Origin: Paroedura picta
Taxonomy: Eukaryota; Chordata; Lepidosauria; Squamata; Gekkonidae
DNA length: 64,000 nt
Assembly (NCBI RefSeq): GCF_049243985.1
Contig: NC_135372.1
Coordinates: 94,541,318-94,605,317, forward strand
Direction of reading: 5' to 3'
Positions 11,744 through 23,948 of this stretch are shown here, one piece after another. A program made the translations under genes and the position numbers. Positions within the stretch are counted from its first letter, which is position 1. The number at the start of each line of letters is the position of its first letter. Under the pieces are notes generated by a model. That model made no database searches, was not told where the DNA came from, and worked only from the letters and a program-made list of their open reading frames with translations.

Positions 11744-13145
11744 CGGGTTCTTTCCTAAAATTTGGGCAGAAGGCACTCTTAAGGGAAGAGCACAGTCCTC
11801 AGAAAATTTCAGCTCAGTTATGGGAGATGTGGAGATTAACAGATAGAAATGTGTTTCCCATTGAAACCAACAAAAAAAGATTGCTGAATTAATCCTGAAC
11901 ATGTGATATAATGATATTAAAGAATACCAATTGAATTTGTAATGAACTCCACAAGGTGAACTGCAACAAAGAAAGACTACACTTAATTAATAGCTATAAT
12001 GAAGTCCAAGATTTTTTGGAAGGTACATTGGCTTCTATCACAACAGTATGCTACCACTAAGCCTTTTTCACTGTCCCTATACTGCACGCAGACTCCTTCT
12101 TAATAATATATTAATGCCTTCTGCTGTACCATACTAATTTCTAAAAGAGGAAGAGAGATCAGCAGGAGTATTTTTAAAAGACAATCTAGCAACACTAACA
12201 TATTGTACTTAGTTTATTGGCCAATAACCCAGAAGAAATTATTCAGAGTGAAAGCAGCTCAGGGAACATTCTGAAAACTCATTAACAATAGAAAAGAAAC
12301 TGGATATTCAAAAAGCTTCCTAAATCTTTGCTTGCAGCACTTCATCAGGAAGAGTGCACATGCCAAGGGGATAAACAAACAGGTGAGCAAACATTTGAAT
12401 GGCAACCGAGCAGACTGCATCCACATAGTAACGATTCACTGTTGCACTCCCTTTACCACTGAGAATGAAGTCATTCCTAACAGCAACACAGCACCCGCAC
12501 TTGTTTTCTACATACTCTCTTCCATCAGCCGCTGCCCCCCCCCCCCGCCCCCCATATTTCTTCTCTACCGTGCCACTGAAAGGCTTTTTTAAAACTGGCA
12601 ATTTATGTGTCATAACATGGCAGTTTCCAGTGTTTTTAAAGCCTGAGTAAATATTCTAATGGTTTCGAAGGGAAAATGGTGGCCACAGGTGAAGGCAAGC
12701 AAAAAAGCACCACTGTGGACAAGATCTTAAAAAATGTGCACCTTCCCATCCAGTCAACATGCAAATACACTGGGTGTTCTTGTTAGAAACAGCATAACAA
12801 ATCAGATTTTAGAATGATTAAAGCAAAGGAGGAGCAAATCTAGACATCAACAGTCAGAGGTCAACCTTGTGCAGCTGCTTCCTCAAACAGCATTCCAAAC
12901 TGGAAGCCAAGGTGGAGCAAGGCGTCTGCGTGGAAGCAACATCTGTATGAGAGCTACAGAGCACCTTGGAGCCTCCAAGGATCATCTGCTCAGAAATTCC
13001 ACTGGAAGAGAATGGAAATTCTCAAATATTGTAGAAACTTCCAACATTTTGTGTTGGGCCCCAACCCCTTATCAGGGCAGTTATTATGACATTGGTTCAA
13101 CTTCCTGTGGTGGCCATTTAGTGGTGGTGCCCACTACTCACTCGC

Positions 13146-13408
13146 AAGAGGGCCAGGTTAAGAGCAATGGGCTCTAATCTGGAGAAGTGGGTTTGATTCC
13201 CCACTCCTCCACATGCAGCCAGCTGGGTGACCTTAGTTCTCTTAGGACTGTTCTCCGAGAAGTTCTGTTAGAGCTCTCTCAGCCCCACCTACTTCACAAG
13301 GTGTCCTGTTGTGGGGAGAGGAAGGGAAAGGTGTTTGTAAGCCACTGTGAAACTCCTCCAGGTAGTGAAAAGCATGGTATTAAAAAAAAACCAACTATTC
13401 TTTGTTCA
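13146..13408 (+). mobile_element. tRNA-derived SINE (second family), copy 1
   Basis: It has the family's GGCTCTAATCTGGAGAAGTGGGTTTGATTCCCC head, CTCCTCCACATGCAGCCAGCTGGGTGACCTT, then TCTCAGCCCCACCTACTTCACAAGG and TTGTGGGGAGAGGAAGGGAAAGG. The B box (GGTTTGATTCCCC) shows its tRNA origin. It is an older copy with several substitutions. Confidence 0.75.
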
Positions 13409-14387
13409 AAATTCCTGATGTGCCTACAGGGTCAACAAAGCTGAGGACCTTAGTAGACAATATTTACATTCCTGCTGTGGTCACAGTCACTATAGCTGGA
13501 ACCACAGATTTTATTTAATCCCTTGCATCTTAATTACAAGTGGTACATTCACTGCATTAGTTTCCCTTGAGGCTGCAGGATATTGTATTACTAATATGCC
13601 AGTTTGTTTGAGGCATCCATGTGAAGACTGCCTGTGCAATGGTGGTAAGCATATGCACAAGAAATGAAAAATGGTTTGACAAAGTGGTTTCTTCACTGCA
13701 GGATCCCATCTATACTTGTTCTTTTTGGCTTTAATCTCCATAGCACCAAATTGTAGACTACAAATCAATTTCCCACCCACTGCTTGAGGAACTTGTCTTC
13801 TGCGGACCTAGACAAATATTAGTAAGCATATGAAGAATGTGGTTCTCATTATTAGTCTTAAATGCTTTAACACAAATACGTGGTCCAACTATAATAAGCC
13901 TTGTCGTAACAGAGGAAAACAATGTGGCTAAATAACAGCTGCATGTGCTTTACGTTTGACACGTTATGGACTCTAAGCCAAGATGACGGGCTTTCACAGT
14001 GAGGCCCTATGCTCCTGCACATAAAAATTTAGAAACATATGAACTGTCCGACTGGCTCAGATCCGTGATGCAGATATCCTAATATCTCCCCCTCAAAGGA
14101 CAGCTAAAGCCCGATATTTCAAAAGAATGCCAAGGCATCAGTGGGCAGATTTAAACTGATCTCTGTGTACGGTGGTTTTATCCAAAAGCAATACTACCTG
14201 AAACCTGAAATCTGAAATGTTTTGTTTTTCTGGCATGAAATACCACCTGAACATTCTTTGATGGTCACATATATAGCCAATAACTTTCTGAATCTCACTA
14301 CATTGTGCATTCAAATTATTATATCATCCACAAAAATATGTCAAAGACGCTTGAGTTTCATTTATTGGTGTATCTATCTTGAAGACT

Positions 14388-14667
14388 GAGCCTCTTGTGG
14401 CGCAGAGTGGTAAGGCAGCCGTCTGAAAGCTTTGCCCATGAGGCTGGGAGTTCAATCCCAGCAGCCGGCTCAAGGTCGACTCAGCCTTCCATCCTTCCGA
14501 GGTCGGTAAAATGAGTACCCAGCTTGCTGGGGGGTAAACGGTAATGACTGGGGAAGGCACTGGCAAACCACCCCGTATTGAGTCTGCCAAGAAAACGCTA
14601 GAGGGCGTCACCCCAAGGGTCAGACATGACTCGGTGCTTGCACAGGGGATACCTTTACCTTTACCTT
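14388..14667 (+). mobile_element. Sauria-type SINE, copy 2
   Basis: Full-length and very similar to the copies at 4848 and 28544, ending in ACCTTT repeats. A perfect 13-base target duplication, TATCTTGAAGACT, flanks it at 14375-14387 and 14668-14680. Confidence 0.92.
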
Positions 14668-14756
14668 TATCTTGAAGACTTGGTTTTTTCACTATCTAAA
14701 GGAGTCTCAATGCAGCTTACAATTGCCTTCCCTTCCACTCTCCACAATAGACAGTC

Positions 14757-14998
14757 TAGGGTTGGGCACTCCAGCATCCGAAGCAGCTGTTCCCACCCGA
14801 AGCAGCCAGCACCACGCCGCAGGGGGAGAAGGGAGATGTGGGCGATGGCGCTAGTGCGCTGGTTGGCACAAAGCTCTGTGCCTGTGTGTGTGCATCGACT
14901 GGCACGCCAGTGCCCATGCCCCCCCCCCCCCCGCACACTGTGGGACTGGCTGCTTTGGGCGGCAACAGCCACTTTGAACGCCGAAGCGCCCAACCCTA
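14757..14998. mobile_element. TIR element with long imperfect arms
   Basis: The left end TAGGGTTGGGCACT and the right end GCGCCCAACCCTA are complementary, and the match continues inward for about 60 bases (CGAAGCAGCTGTT against AACAGCCACTTTG; GAAGCAGCCAG against CTGGCTGCTTTG). The TA at each outer edge suggests a Tc1/mariner-like target. The middle has a poly-C run and no coding capacity. Confidence 0.6.
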
Positions 14999-17523
14999 CC
15001 TGTAGGGCTGAGAGTTCTGACAGAACCGCTCTGTGAGGACAGATCTAGCAGGACTGTGACTAGCCCAGTCACCCAGGTGCCTGCATGTGGAGGAGCAAGG
15101 AATCAAACATGGCTCTCCATATTAGAGGGGGCAGCACTTAATCACTGCATCAAGCAGACATTTGCATACAATCTAGCAATTATACATACATATAGCATAC
15201 ACTCTAGAAATTATAGTCCAACATACTTTGATCACTAGAAACACCGAGGGCACTTTCAGTTCCCCTTTAAAAACACTTTGGTGATTATTTGCAAGTAGAT
15301 TTTGCTGTTTCACACAGTAAAATCTAGCTGCTGAGTGCATTGAACGTAAATTGAAAGTGCATTATTTGATGTGTGTGTGAAAGCACCTTTAATATTGTAC
15401 ATTTATATATATATCTCCCAAAATGAGGGAAATCAACATGAGTCCTAAAATGTCTGACAGAATTCCACACAAATAAGTGAATAACACTGGTTCAATTAGG
15501 ATCCAGAAAACTTCATTCCTAGAACACTATGCAAGACACATGTTTTTCTCCTTGAAAGTGTGCGAACCAGGACAAAAAACCCTCAAAATTGTTCAGGCCT
15601 ACCTAGAAAGCCGTTAGTACACAAATAGCCCAGCACCTTGATCACTATAAATCTTAAAAAATGAAACCTTTCTACCTCTAACAGTCAAAACTTGTGATAC
15701 AAATTTAGCTCATAACAAATACTGAAAGTGCAAAGCAAACCAGGCTCCGTGCAACACTTGAGGAGTTCCACTGGCTCTTCAGATTGTTTCCATGAAATAT
15801 GCAGCTGAGTCTCAGACACACATAAGAGCCATTTGCTGGTAAGTGCTTCCTTTACAGTTGGGGAAACAGTACAAAAACACTTTTGGTGGGGGGGATTCCA
15901 ATATGCAAACTTTATGCGCTCTTCCTGCACACGTGGCCTTAAGATCTTTTGGTAACTCTTTGATATGTTTGGCCATTAAAAATTTCTGGATGACTGAAAG
16001 GCACGGGAGTTTAGGCATCAAAATAAGGTAGGTAGTTCACGTGTCCTGGAAGAGATGAACATCTTCAAGATAGATAGTGTGGACATTTCTTTATTAATAT
16101 AAGAATACAGAGGCTTTTCTGGGCAAAGTCCCATTTGTTGAAAACCAGGTTGCCACAGTGGCAAAAGTGCCTTTATTTCATATTCATCTTGTATAGAGGC
16201 CCTCATGTCTCTGAGTTGTGTATGACCTTGTCATGCTAAAGCACACATCTGTAAGCTTCACGCTTGACTACTCCAATGTATTCTACTTTGCCTTTGAAGA
16301 CAACCCCAAAACATCAGACGGTACAGAAAACGGCTACTTGCCATTTGTCTAGGGCATGCTTCCAAGGTGATGTCCAATCAATTTAACTGCAGGTGCACTA
16401 AACACCTGGCTTCAATCTGCACTTGCACTAGTTAACCTTTGGATTCAATTAAAGGTGTCACTCTAACACTTTAAAGATGATCACGGTCTGGGATTTGCAT
16501 ACCTGAAAGACCCACCTGCCTATATGCCCACCTGCCTATTAAGATGGTTGCACCTTCTCATGATTTATTTTTATTTATCATACCATTTTATGCCATCTTC
16601 CCACCCAACAGACACCAAACAGGCAATAAAACAACCTTAGAGATATATATGTACATTTAAAACAAATAAGAAAATACATAAAGAGGAAGGTCAGAGTGGG
16701 AACAGCAAACAAAACCAGAAAAGTCTTCACCCACTGACAGAAAGCAATGATAGTATAGGACCCTGACATTTACATGACAACATCCACCAAGATTTCATGA
16801 AGACGTAAGGAACGTGCTACCATAACTATCTGATTTCACAGATGCTGCAAAGCATACTTTTTGATGAGCTTTTAATGTCTTAGAAATATGAATGTTATTT
16901 CTGGCAGCAGTTTTAATGCTGCACTATTAGAATTTTTACATGGTTTTAAATGTTTGCTTTTGTACTTTGCATTTTGTGAGCTCCCTCATTGTAGAAAAGG
17001 TAACATATCAATATCTTCACACAAAGTTAAACAAGAATGCAAACCTACACACACACACACACACACACGTTTTTCCATTCATCAGGTGGTAGGAGCCTTC
17101 AGTCAGAGGATGCAATTTACATCAGTGTTATGCACTCCCTGGCCCATGGCCTTGGGAGTATTCTTCCATTCACTGGTTGGAACACACAGGTGGCAGTGAA
17201 TGCCAACCACCGTGTGTATGTGTGTGTGTGGAAATATCATGTCCCATTAAAAGGAGTAAACAGTTGATGCTGCCTATGACAAGGAGATAAATAACATCCC
17301 ATTACATTTCTATTAAAGGGTCTGGACATTTTCTTCCCTCCTGACTTTTGGTCATTCTGTCCCAGATAGGTGTTCAGCAGGTCCACCTAGAAGGAAGACT
17401 GTTATGACCAAACTAAGCAAAACCATCACTCTATGAATCTGCAAACACTACAGTTTGAATGAGCCATACTAACCATTATGTGCAGCTTGGCTTAGTTTTC
17501 AGAATGTGTTGTACTTACATAGC

Positions 17524-17739
17524 TAGGATTGCCAGCTCTGGAATGAAATTACTGGAGATTTTAGGAGTACAGTCTAGAGCAGGTAGGGTTTAGGGGGGGA
17601 GAGACCTCAGAGGAGTATAGTGCCATAGAATCCACCTTCCAAGGTAGCCATTTTCTCCAAGGAAACTGGTTTGTTTTACCTGGAGACCAGTTGTAATTCC
17701 AGGAGATCTCCAACCACCACCTGAAGACTGGCAATTCTA
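17524..17739. mobile_element. TIR element of the GGGTTGCCA family
   Basis: The ends are TAGGATTGCCAGCTCT and GACTGGCAATTCTA (inverted). Inside are CCATAGAATCCACCTTCCAA and CTGGAGACCAGTTGTAATTCCAGGAGATCTCC-type motifs typical of a repeat that is abundant in squamates. It is 216 bases and non-autonomous. Confidence 0.65.
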
Positions 17740-17859
17740 TAAATACTGCATGTTTCCTTGGCAAAGAAACTGGACTTTTTTCTTTCTTGGCAGAGTACAT
17801 GAATCACTGTCTCTTCAGCACTAAACACAAGGGTGTAGTTGCAGAAATCTCACACACAT

Positions 17860-20800
17860 TACTCCCTCCACTCCATAGGTTTTATTAACCCACAAAGTAG
17901 CATGGAATAAATGGCAATTTTGTGGCAATTATGTGTTTTTTTTTTCAAATAAAGAGGAAAAGCCATTTAGGGGAAAGTGCATCAACAGTTGTGTTTAATT
18001 TCAAAAAGTAAAAATTCCCCGCCCTCAAACAAACAGATCTGTCTTATTTACATTCTTTACAGGCATTTTCCAAGTATATACAAAAAGTTGCAATATATTA
18101 GTTTAGAATTGTCCATAAAACTCTACACAAATTGAGTATTTACATTCTTTCACTGCAAGTGAAATAAAGTTCTGTACTTTAGTGCTTATGCTTGCCGAAT
18201 ACATACAGCACTATTTCCCTCCCAGCCCTGAGCCATTATAATGAACAACAGTGAGCCATTTTACCCAAATTCCCTGCATGGACAAATGTTGTTAAAAAAT
18301 AAAAGTAATCTGTTCAAGTCTTAAAAGCAACAGGAAAGCTCAGCATTTCCCACACTCAAGAAAACCCCAAAAACAATTTTAAAAGCCATAATTTTAAGAT
18401 TTCCCTGAACTGCATATTCTCCTACATATAACATACAAAGAGGAGAAAACTGACTGCTCTGAGATATAAATGCTTTCTTATTCATTTGCCACAAGGCAGC
18501 CAGGTATCTTGACACTCAGGATTTGGTCATTGTGGGTACCAAGTGCCCAGTAACTGTAGTGCAGCAGATGATTAGTTGAGGCGCTCACTACTTGGCAGGT
18601 CAGAGGTTCAAATAAAGTTCCAACTTGTAACACTGTCTTGCTGATATTACTGGTTATACATTGCTCTTTTCCTTTCTGATCTGAAGATCTCCTCCCAGAG
18701 GAGTAGAAAGCACTAAGTCTTATAGCATCGTCTCACATGGTCTGTCAGGAAAATCCATGTTCTCCTTACAGCTCTCAGAAAGCCACTTGATTGTACTTTG
18801 CACAAAGGTTGCACTGAACTTTTGTGAATAGGCTAAAAGTTGCAGTTTTGAAGAAGACTGTAGTGACTTAAACACCAAGTCTGCATTTAGGATGAAGAGG
18901 TACAGGGTGTACCTAAAGAACAGGGAAAATTTCAACCTGAATGTCTTGTGATCAATAAGCCTGTTCCCACCCCATTCACCTCTTTTGCTATTTGGGCATA
19001 CCAAGCCAATTCACCATGGCAGAGTGATTTGTTTATAGTTTGATTGTTTGTTTTAAACCCTCTCATTACTAAGAGAAACTGGCAAGTAAATTTGGTATCT
19101 TGGCTGATGAACTTTAAGAATCAATATGCCATCTTCTGACACCATGACAAGCCTATCTTTGGGATCCCTGCCACAGGATATAAGAATGCATTACGGTTTG
19201 AGACATTAACCTTTACCTAGTTTGGTGCACCATAAAAGACATGAAAGAGAGATGAAACACAGGTCAAGGTACATATCTACAGGCACACGTGATGTTTTGT
19301 GGAAGAAAGAATTAGTAGCATGCAACAGAAAGGCATCAAAAGATTGCAGAGGAGTGAGAAACTGCCAAATCCAGTAACAGCATACAAACAATTTTTGCTG
19401 TGTGATGGATATTTCATTACCAAACTTGGAATTTGCCCAGTTTCCTAGAGTTCACACCAGGCCTGTTGCAGACTTTGAAAAAGTATTACCTTATGACTGT
19501 GTATCACAAACACCAGTTACTCTGAAGGTCTTTTTGTAGTAGTAGTAGTTGTTTGAATGGCTGACTTATCTGCAAATCTGATTCTGGATCAAATAATCAG
19601 AGTTGTAGTCTGAATTTTAATTCAAAAGACAACCTGTCTTCCTGAAGGTTCCTTTGCAGACTCAGTCTCCAGGGCTACAGTAAATGCCAGAAAGAATAAT
19701 ATTATTCCTTTAGCTGGCCACAGCAGAAACAGACAGGGACAGGTGCTATGGCATGCACTAGAATGGTAGTTGGCACTCCAGGTCAGCCATGAAAAAATGC
19801 GACCAGATGAAATGCTCTTAATCAGCTGAAAATCAGAAAACTTGGCCCTCTTGTTCTTGTTGAGCAATTACTTCTGCTTTTAATTCCTTGCAGCTTGGGG
19901 AAGGGAAGGGAGAAAATGTACTGGAAGTTTAAAAACAAATGATGTAAACTCCAGAGGGAGTGAGGCTTGGCCACGTGCACAGTACCTCCTAGACACAAAG
20001 GCAAAAAGCCTGTGGAAAGACAAAATGCACATGGAAAGTCAGTTGTAAGCAGGGCAGACTCATTCTCTTTTGTCCAATCAATGGTTTACTGATCTGCCTT
20101 TGAGAAGGAAAAAAGTTTATGAGAATACTTCTACAGAATATGCACAAGTTGGCCTGCAAAGTCACAGATCTCTCAAGACCCTGAGATTTACAGAAAGGAT
20201 TTTTTATCCTTTTGCTATTAGAAGTCAGCATTGCTGATACAATTCCCTAAACAAAGGGATTTTACTACCCAACTGGAAATGGTGTCCATACCAAACAAAA
20301 TAAAGGGATTAAAACTTACACTCACCAGATCTGGATAAGCCTAGAAACCAAGACAAAGCTGCTTGCTTCAAAAATGTTATTTTAAAGAACTAAAAATAAG
20401 TTAAATCTTGACTCCTATTCACTTATCTAAGTCTTTACCCATTGCTTAATTGTCTTAATCAAATAAAATCAGCACGACTTCTGTCATTTTGCTATAAATT
20501 CTTCTGCTTGTCAGTAGTTCAGGAGGGAATAAAAAGCAAATTCTGCAGCCTGGTTCCTAGCTATGTTTTCTGCTGGCAGATACTTTGGCTAGCAGAAAGG
20601 GAAGAGACATTTCCCTCTTCCCATTGCAGAACCCCACTTGACACCAATATTCTGTTCCTGATGTTCCACCACCCCCCCACCCCACTCCATATGATTTCAA
20701 TGGATAATGTTGGTGGTGCTAGTTGCAAAGGATGGCTGGTGGATGGGAAATTCTGTTCATGATAGATAGGATCCAGTCTTACTCTACCTGCTATTATCAG

Positions 20801-22743
20801 ATACTCAATGATATTCTGCTCTCAAAGCTTCTCCCTCCCATTTATCAATCTCAGGCAGGTTTGCAAGAAACAAGTGTGAGAGTTCCCAATATTTACAAAA
20901 GAAAGAGGGAACATTGGGGGGGGGAGGTTGGCCAAGCTGATCAAGAGAAACGCTAGAGAAGGAGGCAAATTGAAAACCAATCTCCTATGTGTTCAGTCTT
21001 CCACTATGCTACCCCCTATTTTATATGTTGATCCTTATCACACACAGATCCCCAACTTCAGAGTCATAAACTAGTCTCACGTTACAGCCAGCAAGTCGGA
21101 TAAGTACAGCGCTCACAATTAAAAAGGAAACATTTGCTCAGCAACCAAAATAATTTGGTCCTGATTCTGACAAGGGCTTTTAACTGCGACTGTAGTACAG
21201 CAGTTCTCAATATATCCAATCTAAATTTTCTCACAACAAAAATAGGTTGTTCCAGTCTTTCCTTAAAACTGAGCTCTACATATAAATATAAATAAAGAAA
21301 TAATTTCTTCTTGTTTAGAAAGTCACATTGTTAACCTTTTTTTAAAAAATCGCTAATAGCATTCAAACATGTCCAAGTGGATGCCCCAGCTCTCATTGCT
21401 GGTCTGTAACTTCAGCCTGCCTGACATATCTGTAAATTATCTTTACAGCAGGAATGTAAAGATTCACCCTTGGGAAGCACCACTACAACTGCAGACAGCA
21501 CATGCTTGAAACTGATCCTCTCTAAAGGCACTGGACAGAGGAGTTTGGAAGGAGCTCAAGGCTAATCAACATGCATTCTAAAACATGGATGAAGACTCCA
21601 GAAAACAACAAAACACAGGGGAAGGGGAAGAGCACAAGCATTCGCATAGCACAGTCCTTAACAACTCCCTGTTACAACCCTGCCTGTAATTACAGTAATT
21701 AGAGTATCCACCCATCAGCATTTTTAAATAAGAGATGGACAAGAACATTCAAGCAAAATATGCTGCAGCAGACCAAAGCATAGATTGATTTGGGGTGCCC
21801 TCAACAAGGCCCAATGTTCAGAAGAATCATTCTCAATATTTTCTGTAAAAATGAAACAAAACAAGATCAACCCTGTAGCCAATTGCACCGGGCTGCCAAA
21901 TGTTTAGTCATTCCAAAAAATCTTAGATATGGCATTACATTGATACAGTCCAGGGCATCAGTAAGAATAAGCATTTCAACTCATTAGTGAAGAGGGATGG
22001 AAAATAATCTTGCCAAGTGCTTTCCCCCTGTCAGACAGACAAACCCCACCTTAACCACATACACACACTGAAAAGGATGACTACATAAAGTCACACCAGA
22101 GGGTTGCTAGGGGAGCAAATGTAGTGAATTTTTACTGGAAAGAATTATGCTTGGATATTATGATAATGCAGAAAGGTCATCACATCATGGCAAAGGCTGC
22201 AGCTGGAGATTAAGTCTTTGTGCCCAGGCTGTAACACAGAACCAGATCAGGGCAGATTCCTCCTGCAGTTGTGTCCTCAGACCTCATATTACATCTCCGT
22301 TGCTTGTTCTTTTTGTAGAAGTGACCCAGATACAGACTAATAAGCAGTCTGGACAAAACATCTCCAGGATGTCTGGAAAGAAGTATTTAGTAAGAACTCC
22401 CTCTGAATTGTCAGAACAGAGGTGCTTACAAAGACTGCGTCACAGATGCTCTCCCATCTCCAAACTCCTCCATTGACTTACAAGGAAAACTCTAGGTGAA
22501 AACATAGAGATATTGGGCTCCTCCAATTACTTCTGATACATCTAAGGAAGGGTCCATGTTATCTTGGTCTGGTGAAGATGCCCTTTTAAAGTGCACAGCC
22601 TCCCTCATTGCAGATGTGCAGAATAAGGGAAACCACGTCCCTGGAAATTGCAGCTACATCAGCCTCATCTTGCCTGTACTCTGCTTTCTTGTCTTTGATT
22701 GTACAGTTTCCCATATTGAAACTGGCTTCTCTCTCAAGCATTT
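17860..22743 (-). other. C6orf89: Probable long C6orf89 3' UTR
   Basis: Below the stop codon about 4.9 kb of A/T-rich DNA carries no SINE, LINE or inverted-repeat element that I can recognise, in sharp contrast to the flanking introns and intergenic DNA. The first canonical AATAAA on the minus strand downstream of the stop is at 17881-17886. An unusually long terminal exon would explain both facts. No coding frame of interest was seen in the stretch. Confidence 0.45.
17881..17886 (-). terminator. C6orf89: Candidate polyadenylation signal AATAAA for C6orf89
   Basis: AATAAA on the minus strand (TTTATT on plus). It is the first canonical hexamer I found below the stop codon. ATTAAA variants at about 19616 and 17993 are alternatives. 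Confidence 0.35.
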
Positions 22744-22829
22744 TTAGCTGAAGGATCCATCACAAACAACGGCAGGCTCCGATCCCATGGAATTAAAACT
22801 TGTTGTCCAATATTCCATGTTTGCAAAGC
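22744..22829 (-). CDS. C6orf89: C6orf89 terminal coding exon with stop
   Basis: Entering in phase 1, the exon completes Gly and encodes FANMEYWTTSFNSMGSEP then AVVCDGSFS and a TAA stop at 22744-22746. Human ends YVDTTHWKVYVIARG, VQPLVICDGTAFSEL: the Trp, the Gly-x-x-Pro and the V-[IV]-C-D-G element line up. The C-terminus is two residues shorter than human by this alignment. The acceptor is CCACCCTGAAG. The exon is too short to be found by open-frame length and was located by looking for the VCDG ending. Confidence 0.8.
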
Positions 22830-23824
22830 CTTCAGGGTGGAAAAGACAAGGATACTGCATTACTGTTCTACAGTAATAATGCTTTTAAAATGGCAATGAA
22901 CTTGCAAACTATGCCTTTCACAAATTAATATGATCCCCCAAAATATTTATTAACATGGTTTGATTTCAGTATCATGAGTCAGTTTTTGCCTTCCATCCCA
23001 TGGTAATGAACTTAAAACCAGGAGAGTCTTTTAAAAAGAATCCTGATTATCCCTTTATGACTATATTCTAGAAAACTTTATTCTAGAAAACAGAAAGCAG
23101 GAACTGAACTCTGCACTGCCACATAACATGTAAAGATTAACAAATGTGTTGAGCCATATCAATTCCTCTTTTTTCAGAGTCCTAAATCTTTATTAGCAAT
23201 TAATCGATTGGTACTTCAAGAGAGTAACACATTTAGTATGACATGAACTTTTAAACTTTTAAACATAAAGTCATACCATAAGACATTTGTTAATCTTCAA
23301 GGTGCCATAGTGATTCTATCATAGCTGTTCACTTTTCACTTGTACACCTCTGCTTTCAAGTATGGCAAAGAATAGGTAAGTAGTTAACCAAAAAGAGGAT
23401 ATCATGGATACTGGTGTAGCAATACTCTGCCACACATCATACCCTTTATTTAAATAGCTATTTGCTTTTCTTCCTTTCTTCCTTTCTTTTTTTTACTGCA
23501 GCAGCAAACTACGCTGATGCCTTTCAGCAAGCTTTCCACAATGGCAAGGCATCCTTCCAGACTGGGAAGTGCCAATTTAGACCATATTGTGTACACAGAG
23601 TTCATGTTTTTCCCAAAAGACAGGGCGTGGAATAAATTTTCTTCTTTATTGCATGATGACATTTTGAACAGTTAGTTGGGCACAATTACCATGTGCTGTG
23701 GCCATGACCTGACTTTTCCCCTAGTGCATTGGGCACAATAGGCAGCACTGAACAGGGCACAGAACACTATGGGCTACTCCTTGCTGCAGTATAATATCAA
23801 CAAGGGAAGCAGGACGATACTCAC

Positions 23825-23948
23825 CAACATCCCCAGCTTCCAACTCCACCACTTGCATCTGGCAGTGCTCTCTGCACAATGATGAAGGAGCAGCGTTTAA
23901 AGTAAGCCGACCACTTCCAACCACAAAGGTGCTCTGCAATCTGTAAGT
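23825..23948 (-). CDS. C6orf89: C6orf89 penultimate exon (GSG and CREHC motifs)
   Basis: Translation contains TFVVGSGRLTL, CREHCQMQVVELEAGDVG. Human has LFTIGSGEAML, CRRHCQSVAMPIEPGDIG, in register. The acceptor TATATTTTTCAG gives a phase-0 start; two nearby AGs would shorten the exon by 8 or 16 bases. The donor is GTTG|GTGAGT (intron begins at 23824), phase 1. The domain is cupin-like in appearance, but no catalytic assignment is made. Confidence 0.85.

Larger units (their letters stand above)
8120..17859. other. Intergenic region between PI16 and C6orf89
   Basis: No host exon was recognised. It carries CR1 (11206-11598), two tRNA-derived SINEs, three TIR elements and a locally duplicated stretch at 9.2-10.35 kb. 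Poly-C and poly-G runs of 9-14 bases occur near 8687, 8790, 9175, 9287, 12537 and 14921. The plus-strand 192-codon frame at 8355-8933 has no recognisable homology. Confidence 0.6.

Noticed and set aside
15247-15391. Possible MITE with GAGGGCACTTTCA and TGAAAGCACCT ends
   Set aside because: The arm match is only about 10 bases and no target duplication is visible. Too weak to list.
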